Assembly: GCA_002439165.1 (NCBI GenBank)
Contig: DJTE01000048.1
Span: 148,089 to 212,088, forward strand
DNA: 64,000 bases
Reading direction: 5' to 3'
DNA from: Chryseobacterium indologenes
GTDB taxonomy: Bacteria; Bacteroidota; Bacteroidia; Flavobacteriales; Weeksellaceae
Program-made: the position numbers and the translations under genes
The notes under the pieces: generated by a model
What the model was told of the DNA's origin: nothing
What the model saw: only the letters and a program-made list of their open reading frames with translations
Databases searched by the model: none
Shown here: in pieces, positions 35,194 through 43,467 of the stretch
How positions within the stretch are numbered: position 1 is the stretch's first letter
How the letters are laid out: each line of letters begins with the position of its first letter

Positions 35194-37206
35194 TTACAGG
35201 ATCGGTGGCTTTTTATCAGCTTCTTTTATTTTATAGATCTCATCAAAAAGATCAAAGAAATACATCAGGCTGTTCTCAGAAGAGTTTTTGATGTTGTAAT
35301 CCACTTCTGTCTGGATGCTGTTATTCTTCACCTCTGTTTTATAATAAACCTCTCCTACATTCTTTCTGATCAGATCCAGTGTTTTTCTTTCCGAAGGGCT
35401 CTTGAATTCTCTTTCAAGACCTATTAACACCCTTTGAAGATCAAGCCTTCCTGAAAGCGGATATTTAGAAGAATCCTTTGCCCATTTTTTAGAGGTTTCC
35501 GACTGGTTTTTAGGATTGATATTGTCTTTAAAAGAAGTAAGATAAACGATGCCGTCTTTTACGGTAAAGAACATATGGTCAAAATAACCACCTCCTTTTT
35601 CATCTTTAAAAGCATAAAAATCTCCTGTTCTGGTAAATTTCTTTGCCAGGTGTTTATTGGTTACCAGTAAATTGAAAACACGGTTCCAGTAGCCTTCATT
35701 TTCCGTAGCAAATGCAAATGTAAAATCAGGAACCATTATTTCTTTGGTTTTCTTTACCTCTTTTTCATTATAATCTTCGTCATATTCGTAATCTGTATAA
35801 TCTACTGTTTTCGGCTTCAGTTCGTTCAGAACGAAAATTCCGTTTCCGGGGGCTATTTTACTGATCGCTTCTTCATCCAGAATGATTTTCATGGTTTCCA
35901 TCACCAGCTCCATCTCTTTCTGATATTCACCTTCTCCGGTATCTTTAAGCAGCTCATACATCATATCGAAAGATTTTCTTCCGTTGACATTCATCACATA
36001 ATATCCTAAGCTTTTATCATTAATAAGCGCTGCCAGCTTCCTGTTTTTCTTTCCTTTATAAACTTCCGAAACACTTTTCTGAACATCGGAATTTTTATGC
36101 TGATAATTGTTGACCAGTTTTACTTTATCCTTATCGAAATACAGGTTATAGGCAGAATCTGAATTATATGCCTTTCCCAGGAACTGGCTGAAATTAAATC
36201 CTTTCATCATCCTGCCATAAAAACCTTCATTCACCATTCTCCCGTAATCTGTGTAGATAAAGACATCGGAATTGGGATCGCGGAAATTGAGTTTATCCTT
36301 CGGCACTTCAATTTCTAAATTTGAACTGAAATACCTGTCGAAAGAGTCTTCTGCCAGTTTTTTCACAACCTTGAAGTCCTCTCTTCTGATGGAATCCTGT
36401 TCTTTCTGATAGGCTGAATCTGCTTTCGCAATAGAATATTCCTCTTCTTCAGTCATTCCTTCTTCTTCCAGTTCAGGCTCTTTTTTCTCTTCCGGATATT
36501 GGTGATGCTTTTCCAGATATTTGATATCCTTCTGTATTCTCGCAATTTCAGCATTATTTTCTTTGATGCTTTCTTTAAGGTATTTGATCTGCTCTTTCAG
36601 ATCTTTTATTTCTTCTTTATAGTTAAAAGGACGTTCCGGTTCTACGGCGTAGGCACTGTCTACCGCTGCTGCTGCTGAATCCACTGCAATGGCAGCGCTG
36701 TCTGTCACCGCTTCTTCTGTCCATAAATCCTTATAAGGTCTGGTATAGCTTACAAGACTCAGTACTGCACGCTTATCATTCCAGGCAACAAATACATCAT
36801 CATCCAGGTCAACATAGGAATAGTTATTTTTCCGGGAAACTTCCTGCCCTTTTTTCTTTACAGAATTGACGAATTCCCTGAATTTATCCGTATTATCCAA
36901 TATGAAATGGGCGGTATAAGTCTTTACAGAATCATTGAAGCAGGCATAGTGATACTGAGCTTCATCATATTTGATCCCCGTTTTGGAATAATCATTCCAT
37001 GAGGCTTTTTCTTTACTGCTTTTGGTGATTTCCTGAAGTAAAGGATTAAACTTTTCCCAGTTGATTTTATTATTAAGCTGTTTTCCGTTGATTTCCATAT
37101 AAAATATGGCTTCTTTGGGAAGTTTCATCCTGTTCTGTGCAAAAGCAAGCACAAAACCGAAAAGTAAAAAGGTGATCGTCTGTGTTTTTAATAGAATAGA
37201 TTTCAT
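35194..37206 (-). CDS. DUF4836-like exported protein with coiled coil
   Basis: Protein of 670 residues with a signal peptide (ending GFVLAFAQ). After an N-terminal domain (KLPKEAIFYMEINGKQLNNK) there is an Ala/Asp-rich stretch (about residues 165-190) and a highly charged coiled coil (EEIKDLKEQIKYLKESIKEN onward, about residues 200-275). Two further soluble regions follow. Several segments resemble DUF4836 proteins of Bacteroidota. It abuts the downstream gene exactly (35194/35193), so the two are probably translationally coupled. Confidence 0.75.
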   Translation of the reverse strand: MKSILLKTQTITFLLFGFVLAFAQNRMKLPKEAIFYMEINGKQLNNKINWEKFNPLLQEITKSSKEKASWNDYSKTGIKYDEAQYHYACFNDSVKTYTAHFILDNTDKFREFVNSVKKKGQEVSRKNNYSYVDLDDDVFVAWNDKRAVLSLVSYTRPYKDLWTEEAVTDSAAIAVDSAAAAVDSAYAVEPERPFNYKEEIKDLKEQIKYLKESIKENNAEIARIQKDIKYLEKHHQYPEEKKEPELEEEGMTEEEEYSIAKADSAYQKEQDSIRREDFKVVKKLAEDSFDRYFSSNLEIEVPKDKLNFRDPNSDVFIYTDYGRMVNEGFYGRMMKGFNFSQFLGKAYNSDSAYNLYFDKDKVKLVNNYQHKNSDVQKSVSEVYKGKKNRKLAALINDKSLGYYVMNVNGRKSFDMMYELLKDTGEGEYQKEMELVMETMKIILDEEAISKIAPGNGIFVLNELKPKTVDYTDYEYDEDYNEKEVKKTKEIMVPDFTFAFATENEGYWNRVFNLLVTNKHLAKKFTRTGDFYAFKDEKGGGYFDHMFFTVKDGIVYLTSFKDNINPKNQSETSKKWAKDSSKYPLSGRLDLQRVLIGLEREFKSPSERKTLDLIRKNVGEVYYKTEVKNNSIQTEVDYNIKNSSENSLMYFFDLFDEIYKIKEADKKPPIL

Positions 37207-37223
37207 GGCTGAAAAGTACTTTT

Positions 37224-37892
37224 TTATTGGAAAATAATGGTGTTCTGCATCTGTTTTTTCTGAAGGATCAGGTCTAAAACATCTGCTTCCAGCTTTACGG
37301 CCTTCTTATTCGGAGAAAGCTGGTAAGAACTGTTGGATTGTGATTTTATGGTATTTTCGAACTGCAGGACAGAAGTGTATTTAGCATTGTTGAATACTTC
37401 TTTATCTGCTTTGCTCATTTTGTCGTAATCTGCTTTAAATGTATTGACTTTATTTCTGGTAAACGATTTTTTATCAGCACTTTGCCCGTAGATCTGGGTA
37501 GGAATCATCTTTCCCAGGATATTTTTTGATTTCAGCTGCTCCAGGCCGGCATTGATGTTTTCAATCTTTTTAAAATTACAGCTTAGCTTAATGATGTAGT
37601 TATCAAAGTCCATTGTTGTTTTCACATTACTGATTCCCGGGGTGGCTTTGAAAATCCTGGCCGCTTCGCTTATTTTATTTTCAATTTCAGCTCTTTTCGG
37701 TACTTTTTTTCCATTGATGGTTTCCATTTTAGAAATGGAGGCCAGCCTTGTCTTACTCTTGCTGGCATTCACAATGATGGTGTATTCTCCCGTTCCGTCT
37801 GCTTTTACACTGGCTTTGTCTACAATATCAAAACAGCTGGTGAGCAGCATCAAAGGAAAGCAAAGCAGAAACAGCCTGACTGTATTCTTCAT
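37224..37892 (-). CDS. Lipoprotein heading the three-gene envelope operon
   Basis: Protein of 222 residues from ATG 37892 with the lipobox LMLLTSCFD. The mature part starts DKASVKADGTGEYTIIVNAS, followed by helical segments, and has no motif I recognise. The ATG is set by the -7 element at 37911-37918, which overlaps an upstream TTG alternative. It is 17 bases before the DUF4836-like gene. Probable partner of the two following exported proteins. Confidence 0.78.
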   Translation of the reverse strand: MKNTVRLFLLCFPLMLLTSCFDIVDKASVKADGTGEYTIIVNASKSKTRLASISKMETINGKKVPKRAEIENKISEAARIFKATPGISNVKTTMDFDNYIIKLSCNFKKIENINAGLEQLKSKNILGKMIPTQIYGQSADKKSFTRNKVNTFKADYDKMSKADKEVFNNAKYTSVLQFENTIKSQSNSSYQLSPNKKAVKLEADVLDLILQKKQMQNTIIFQ

Positions 37893-37910
37893 AACTGGGT
37901 TTTTAAAGTA

Positions 37911-37918
37911 CAAAACTA
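37911..37918 (-). promoter_or_regulatory. -7 promoter element of the envelope operon
   Basis: TAGTTTTG on the minus strand (TAnnTTTG), 18 bases before ATG 37892. No -33 match. Confidence 0.5.
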
Positions 37919-37982
37919 CTTAATTTTTTATCGGTTTAAAATACCGGATTTCATGGGTTTTTGTAACCCGATAGAGACGCTT

Positions 37983-38705
37983 TTACACTCTTCCTTTCAG
38001 ATAATCCTGTCTCAGATCTTCATCCAGCTTTTCTATGGCATATCTCAGGCAGGTTCTGGGCATTTCTTTATAGTATTGACCGAGGTAAGAGATCAGCTCC
38101 TGTTCATTTTTATTCCCCATTTCCCTCAGCAGCCAGCCATTTGCTTTATGCATAAGATCATGTGGATGCTTCAGGTTTTTGGTAACGAACTCTTTGGTCA
38201 GCTCATACGAACCTTTTTTAATGTAATGCATTGTTCCTACAACCGCTATTCTTTTATGCCACATTTCATCAGAATCCGAAAGATCCCTCAACAGGTTTTC
38301 TTTCTGATTTTCAAATGCATACCGCCCCAGTATTTTATAACAGCTTGAATCCACCAGATCCCAGTTATTGATATGAGGAAGGTGGTTCAGGTAAAATGTG
38401 ATGATTTCTTCTCTTTTTCTATGATCTTTTGTTTTCTCAAACTTAGAAATCAGCATAAAAAGAGCGGTCAGCCTATGTTCATGATATTCCGATGAAAGCA
38501 GTATACTCAGTTCTTCAAGGCTTATTTTATCATAATACTCTTTAGCTACCGATCTCTGATCTGGAACTTTTACTCCCAGAAACAGATCCCCTTCTCCATA
38601 TTCTCCTTTTCCCGTTTTGAAAAACCGGGGAAAGAATTCTGCTTTTTCAGGAATGGAAAGTACGGCCAGTGCTTCCTTAATTTCTTTAATAATAGTATCC
38701 GCCAT
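37983..38705 (-). CDS. AlkD-like DNA alkylation repair protein
   Basis: Protein of 240 residues of the AlkD/AlkC HEAT-like family (PF08713), DNA glycosylases that remove N3- and N7-alkylated purines without base flipping. Seen here: GVKVPDQRSVAKEY, HEHRLTALFML, INNWDLVDSSCYKILG, MWHKRIAVVGTMHYIK, and WLLREMGNKNEQEL. The Trp and Asp of NNWDLVD correspond to catalytic-cleft residues of AlkD. The canonical WxRRIA is WHKRIA here. Confidence 0.88.
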   Translation of the reverse strand: MADTIIKEIKEALAVLSIPEKAEFFPRFFKTGKGEYGEGDLFLGVKVPDQRSVAKEYYDKISLEELSILLSSEYHEHRLTALFMLISKFEKTKDHRKREEIITFYLNHLPHINNWDLVDSSCYKILGRYAFENQKENLLRDLSDSDEMWHKRIAVVGTMHYIKKGSYELTKEFVTKNLKHPHDLMHKANGWLLREMGNKNEQELISYLGQYYKEMPRTCLRYAIEKLDEDLRQDYLKGRV

Positions 38706-38746
38706 TTTTAAAACTGCCTTTTTGATGAAGAGAATAAACCATATGA

Positions 38747-40030
38747 TTAATGTTCTTCCAAAACAATATTTTCCTGCTCCTCTTCTTCTTTTGCAATCTG
38801 CTTGGGATTGGCCACTTTAGCAATGGTAAGCCCCTGAACAATAATAGAAAAGACGACTACACAATAAGTAATACTTAAAATAATTTCGCTGTATTCACTT
38901 TTCGGGACAGACATCGCCAATGCAATGGAAACCCCTCCGCGGATTCCACCCCAAACAAGAACTTTTACGGTTTGCGGGCTAAATCTTGTTCTTAAAGACA
39001 TGAATTTCGTCGGGCCCCAGATCGAAATAAACCGGGCCAGTAAAACAACTACAATGGCAAGAAGGCCAGGAAGCATAAAATGTTTCAGATCTTTGATCAT
39101 GAGAAGTTCAAAACCGATAAACAGGAATAAAACCGCATTCAGAATCTCATCAATCAGTTCCCAGAATTTGATCAGATAGTCCTGGGTAACGGATTTCATT
39201 TTAAACCTTACATTGAAGTTCCCCATGAATAAACCTGCGGCAACCATCGTCAAAGGGCCGGAAATATGCATCTGTCTGGCGATAAGATAGCCACCCATCA
39301 CCACAGAAAGGGTTACCAGAACCGAGATAATATAATCGTCCACTTCACGCATCAGCCTGGAAGTTACCCATCCCAGAAGAACGCCGAGCAGAATTCCTCC
39401 GCCGGCTTCTTTCATCAGTAATAATCCGATACTTTCCACCCCCAGATCCACTTCTTTTCCGATTGCGAGCTGCATAACCACGGTAAATACCACAACAGCC
39501 ATACCGTCATTGAAAAGAGATTCTCCCGCAACTTTGGTTTCCAGTGATTTTGAAACATTTGCCTGCTTCAGAACACTCAGAACAGCCACCGGATCGGTAG
39601 GAGAAATAAGCGCTCCAAACACCAGACAGTAGATAAAAGGCAGCTTGATTCCCACGAAAGGCAAAAGGTAGAACATTCCAAATCCCACGACAAAAGTGGA
39701 GATCACAACCCCGACTGTGGAAAAGATCAGCACCGGGCGGAACTGCTCTTTGAGATCATTGATATTAATGTGAATTCCTCCTGCAAAGAGAAGGAAATTA
39801 AGCATGGCACCCATCAGGACTTCCGTAAAATCGATGCTGTTCATCAATTTGTTCAGGTGCCCGAATGTTCTCGGAAGTACCGTTTCTCCGAACATCACCA
39901 GAAAAATGGAAACCACAATGGCAATCACCATAATTCCGATGGTACTCGGAAGTTTCAGGAACCTGTAATTCAGGTAGGCAAATATTGATGCTAATACAAT
40001 TAATGCTGAGAATGAATAATATAACTCCAC
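38747..40030 (-). CDS. Cation:proton antiporter, CPA1 family
   Basis: Inner-membrane protein of 427 residues with about twelve helices. Ion-site motifs of the Na+/H+ exchanger fold are present: ALISPTDPVAVLSVLK (about residues 140-155), AGESLFNDGMAVVVFT (about 170-185) with the catalytic Asp, and WGGIRGGVSIALAMS (about 355-370). The C-terminus is an acidic tail. Likely role: sodium extrusion and pH control; ion selectivity cannot be read from sequence. Confidence 0.92.
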   Translation of the reverse strand: MELYYSFSALIVLASIFAYLNYRFLKLPSTIGIMVIAIVVSIFLVMFGETVLPRTFGHLNKLMNSIDFTEVLMGAMLNFLLFAGGIHININDLKEQFRPVLIFSTVGVVISTFVVGFGMFYLLPFVGIKLPFIYCLVFGALISPTDPVAVLSVLKQANVSKSLETKVAGESLFNDGMAVVVFTVVMQLAIGKEVDLGVESIGLLLMKEAGGGILLGVLLGWVTSRLMREVDDYIISVLVTLSVVMGGYLIARQMHISGPLTMVAAGLFMGNFNVRFKMKSVTQDYLIKFWELIDEILNAVLFLFIGFELLMIKDLKHFMLPGLLAIVVVLLARFISIWGPTKFMSLRTRFSPQTVKVLVWGGIRGGVSIALAMSVPKSEYSEIILSITYCVVVFSIIVQGLTIAKVANPKQIAKEEEEQENIVLEEH

Positions 40031-40055
40031 TAAGTGTTTTTTAAAAAATTAAAAC

Positions 40056-40685
40056 TTAAAAGTCTAAATAAAGTATTTTGATGTATAGTTTGTCTCCGTC
40101 TTTTTCCCAGATATCAAACATTCCGTCTTTAGTTGGTTTTGAGCTCCGGGTATAATCTTTCCCGATATTCAGGATATTCAGCAGGATGTATTCATCACCT
40201 ACGGAATTGACCAGATAAGCTGTTTTTTCAGATTTTCCGTCTCCTGAATTTTTAATCCCGTTAGTCAGCGCCCGAAGCTGAGTCAGGTGGTGAACAAAGT
40301 TATTGCCATCCTTCAGGGAATCATAGGTACGGAGCAGGATAAGAATTACATCCAGATTGGTAGGATCCTTATCATACAGATCTTTACCCAGCCTGATGCA
40401 GTCTGTAAAATGATTCTGTTTAAAGGCTTCCGCCAGACTTTTAAAACGGTCATCAGTGGTCTGAATTTTATCCGTTCTGAAATTTCTTCCATAGTAAAGA
40501 TACTGTCCCTCAATACTGTCCAGAGATTTAGGAAAACCTTTGTACTTAAAAATAAGCTTCTCGTAATTGTAAGGAGATTCCGGGTTTTTGAGGTTTTTTT
40601 CGATACTTTTTAAATCGATTTTTGATTTCTGGCTGAACCCAAAAACCGAAAACAGAAGGAATAAAAGGAAAAATTGGTATTTCAT
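40056..40685 (-). CDS. DUF4919 exported protein
   Basis: Protein of 209 residues with a signal peptide (ending VFGFSQ) and a helical, TPR-like middle (FKSLAEAFKQNHFTDCIRLG) as in DUF4919 proteins. The C-terminus is a beta hairpin (MFDIWEKDGDKLYIKILYL). Function unknown. Its start overlaps the hflX stop by one base, so it is translated from the hflX transcript. Confidence 0.82.
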   Translation of the reverse strand: MKYQFFLLFLLFSVFGFSQKSKIDLKSIEKNLKNPESPYNYEKLIFKYKGFPKSLDSIEGQYLYYGRNFRTDKIQTTDDRFKSLAEAFKQNHFTDCIRLGKDLYDKDPTNLDVILILLRTYDSLKDGNNFVHHLTQLRALTNGIKNSGDGKSEKTAYLVNSVGDEYILLNILNIGKDYTRSSKPTKDGMFDIWEKDGDKLYIKILYLDF

Positions 40686-41908
40686 TAATCGTTGTTATCT
40701 TCTTCGTCGTTGTCGAAATATTCGAAAAGAAAATCATTGTAAGGAAATCTGGAAATATGGATCTTCATCACCTCATCGTAGATCATTTTCTTCATTTCCG
40801 GGAAATTTTCTTTCGTGAGCGCAGAAATGAAAACAGTTGGATATTTGGATTTGGCCATCCATGTTTTCTTCCATTCTTCCAGTGAGATATTTTTCCGGGT
40901 AGACGGCGTTAAATCATCGTCCTCTTTTTTCTCATAGCTGAAGTCATCAATTTTATTGAAAACCATGATCATAGGTTTTCTGTGTGCATCAATTTCCTGA
41001 AGAATCTGGTTTACCGAAGCAATATGATCTTCAAAGCTTTCATGTGAAATATCCACCACATGAATCAGCAGATCGGATTCTCTTACCTCATCCAGAGTAG
41101 ATTTAAAAGATTCCACCAGCTGTGTAGGAAGCTTTCTGATAAATCCTACCGTATCTGTAAGAAGAAACGGAAGGTTCCCGATCACTACTTTTCTTACCGT
41201 GGTATCCAGCGTTGCAAATAATTTATTTTCAGCGAATACTTCTGATTTTGAAAGGGCATTCATGAGTGTAGATTTCCCCACGTTGGTATATCCTACCAGG
41301 GCGGCACGCACCATTTTTCCTCTGTTATTACGCTGCGTTGCCATCTGCTTATCGATGGTCTTCAGCTTATCTTTCAGCAGGGAGATCCTGTCGCGGATGA
41401 TACGGCGGTCAGTTTCAATTTCGGTTTCCCCCGGTCCTCTCATCCCGATTCCCCCTCTCTGTCTTTCAAGGTGGGTCCACATTCTTGTCAGTCTCGGAAG
41501 CAGATATTCATACTGTGCCAGTTCCACCTGGGTTCTTGCATAGGATGTCTGGGCTCTCTGGGCAAAAATATCAAGAATAAGATTGGTTCGGTCCAGTATT
41601 TTGACTTCCATTTCCCGTTCCAGGTTTTTAAGCTGTGAAGGAGAAAGTTCATCATCAAAGATCACCGTTCCTATTTCATGTTCTTTTACATAATCTTTAA
41701 TTTCCAGAGCTTTTCCACTCCCTACAAACGTTTTGGAATCCGGTTGTGTTAATTTCTGGGTGAATCTTTTTTCCACTGTTGCTCCTGCCGTATAGGCAAG
41801 GAATTCCAGCTCATCCATGTATTCCTTTAATTTATCCTCATCCTGGTCTCTGGTAACCAAACCCACCAAGACCGCCTTTTCATAATTATGTTCTTTCTTT
41901 TCTAGCAT
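40685..41908 (-). CDS. hflX: GTPase HflX
   Basis: Ribosome-associated GTPase of 407 residues that splits or rescues stalled ribosomes. The N-terminal HflX domain ends with the Gly-rich LERQRGGIGMRGPGETEIET loop. It is followed by a coiled coil and the G domain: G1 VGYTNVGKST (about residue 209), G3 DTVGF, G4 NKID, G5 ISALTKEN. The acidic tail (FEYFDNDEEDNND) is a terminal extension. Downstream the DUF4919 gene overlaps by one base. Confidence 0.95.
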   Translation of the reverse strand: MLEKKEHNYEKAVLVGLVTRDQDEDKLKEYMDELEFLAYTAGATVEKRFTQKLTQPDSKTFVGSGKALEIKDYVKEHEIGTVIFDDELSPSQLKNLEREMEVKILDRTNLILDIFAQRAQTSYARTQVELAQYEYLLPRLTRMWTHLERQRGGIGMRGPGETEIETDRRIIRDRISLLKDKLKTIDKQMATQRNNRGKMVRAALVGYTNVGKSTLMNALSKSEVFAENKLFATLDTTVRKVVIGNLPFLLTDTVGFIRKLPTQLVESFKSTLDEVRESDLLIHVVDISHESFEDHIASVNQILQEIDAHRKPMIMVFNKIDDFSYEKKEDDDLTPSTRKNISLEEWKKTWMAKSKYPTVFISALTKENFPEMKKMIYDEVMKIHISRFPYNDFLFEYFDNDEEDNND

Positions 41909-42114
41909 TAAATTCTATCTATGTTTGTGATTTTCACAAGTTACCATTTTTCAGGAAAAAAAACAAAATCAATTTTAAATTATTCACATTTTTAATGTTA
42001 ATTTAAGTTTGCAATATTCATGTTTTATGAAAAAACATTAACTTTATATTGCAATTTTCTGATTTTAAAACATTTAAATTCAGCTTTTATGTAAAAACTA
42101 ACATCCTGCAGCTC

Positions 42115-42822
42115 ATGACTCCCCATATCAGATGTATGATCATTGATCATGATGAACTGGACAGATTGGTTCTTCAGCATCATATCAGGCAATACGAAAA
42201 CATAGAGATTATAGCTTCTTTTGACTCGGCAGAAAAGGCGGTACCATACCTTGAATTCCCCATAGATCTTCTGATCTCCGAAACTGCCATGAATGGAATG
42301 AGCGGGCTGGAATTCAGGAAATTAGCCATTAAAATCCCGGCCTGCATTTTCATCAGCTCCCATCCTGAATCAGCAGTTACCGTTTTTGAACTCAATACTT
42401 TAGACTTTCTTATCAAACCTCTGAAAACAGAGCGCTTTCACAATGCCATACAGAAGGTTTTTGATTTTTTTGAAACAAAGGAAAAATGCAGATGTTTTGA
42501 TGCCATGCTTGGAGAAAACTGCATCAAAATAAAAGAAAACGGAAATATATCCCAGATCAGAATAGTGGATATCTTATATCTGGAAGCTTTAAAAGACTAT
42601 ACCCGGATTATTACCCACGACAAAAAACACTGTATCCTGGACTCATTGGGCAGTCTTCTTCTCAAAAACACCTTTTCTTCATTCATCAGGATACACAGGA
42701 GCTATGCCATTCCACGACATCTCATCCGTGGAAAAAACTGCCATGAAGTAGAGCTGATTCATAACATAAAGCTTCCTATCGGCAGGACTTACAGAGAAAA
42801 CCTATCATTCTTTGACCTGTAA
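42115..42822 (+). CDS. LytTR response regulator with Glu at the phosphoacceptor position
   Basis: Protein of 235 residues with a receiver domain (1-120) and a LytTR DNA-binding domain (about 135-235: IKENGNISQIRIVDILYLEA through FIRIHRSYAIPRHLI and KLPIGRTYRENL). The receiver keeps the acidic pair (IIDHDE), a Ser at 81/82 and Lys 101 (FLIKPL). The acceptor site that is normally an Asp in a LDxxMPG-type motif reads ISETAMNG, with Glu 56. It may therefore act without phosphorylation. The start is ATG 42115; the earlier TTG at 42049 lies in A+T-rich leader. No histidine kinase is adjacent. It is followed by three surface-protein genes it might control. Confidence 0.86.
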   Translation: MTPHIRCMIIDHDELDRLVLQHHIRQYENIEIIASFDSAEKAVPYLEFPIDLLISETAMNGMSGLEFRKLAIKIPACIFISSHPESAVTVFELNTLDFLIKPLKTERFHNAIQKVFDFFETKEKCRCFDAMLGENCIKIKENGNISQIRIVDILYLEALKDYTRIITHDKKHCILDSLGSLLLKNTFSSFIRIHRSYAIPRHLIRGKNCHEVELIHNIKLPIGRTYRENLSFFDL

Positions 42823-42979
42823 ATCACCTGAATACCAACATTTTTGCTCTAAAATGGCATTGGTCGATTTTTTTTGCCGTTAGTCTATTTTATCCATATC
42901 CCTTTTCGATATGTGGTAATTTAGTAATCCCTAATTCACAAAAAGGGGTAACCTATTAATAACCACAAAATTATTCGAT

Positions 42980-43462
42980 ATGAAAAGAACATCTATTCAC
43001 TGCTTCTTTCTCATCCTGTTTAGTCTTTCCGTCAGCCTTTTAAGTGCCCAGTCGGCAGTTCCGGCCACAGGAACCAATGCATCAGGCGGAGGAGGTTCGG
43101 CTTCTTACAGTATCGGGCAGGCCGTTTATCTTTACAAAGGTCCCAGCGCCCAGATCACAGAAGGAGTACAGCAGGCCTATGAGATAACAACGCTCTCCGC
43201 CGGCGAAACTTCAGCACAACAGGAGGGCATTCTGCTCTACCCCAATCCATTCAGTGATTATCTTTATATTGATTTCACCACTGAAGACTATAAAAACGCA
43301 GAATATCAGCTATTTGACGCTCAGGGAAAACTGATCAGAAAAGATATGATCAGCCGGATAAAATCCGAGCTTAACCTTTCCTCTCTTCCATCCGCGGTAT
43401 ATATTATCCGGATCAGCCGTAACGGGGAACATCTTAAAACATTTAAAATCATCAAAAAATAA
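42980..43462 (+). CDS. Small exported protein with T9SS type A sorting domain
   Basis: Protein of 160 residues: signal peptide (ending LLSAQ), then SAVPATGTNASGGGGSASYS followed by IGQAVY, and an EGVQQAYEI segment seen in many short Bacteroidota surface proteins. From residue 80 comes a complete T9SS sorting domain (LYPNPFSDYLYIDF, LSSLPSAVYIIRISRNG, LKTFKIIKK). It should be exported by the type IX system and attached to the surface. It is 5 bases upstream of the large repeat protein and is the first gene of that operon. Confidence 0.88.
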   Translation: MKRTSIHCFFLILFSLSVSLLSAQSAVPATGTNASGGGGSASYSIGQAVYLYKGPSAQITEGVQQAYEITTLSAGETSAQQEGILLYPNPFSDYLYIDFTTEDYKNAEYQLFDAQGKLIRKDMISRIKSELNLSSLPSAVYIIRISRNGEHLKTFKIIKK

Positions 43463-43467
43463 TTACC

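Noticed and set aside
42049..42114. TTG start of the LytTR regulator
   Set aside because: The 22 extra residues come from A+T-rich leader and do not fit a receiver-domain start; ATG 42115 does.
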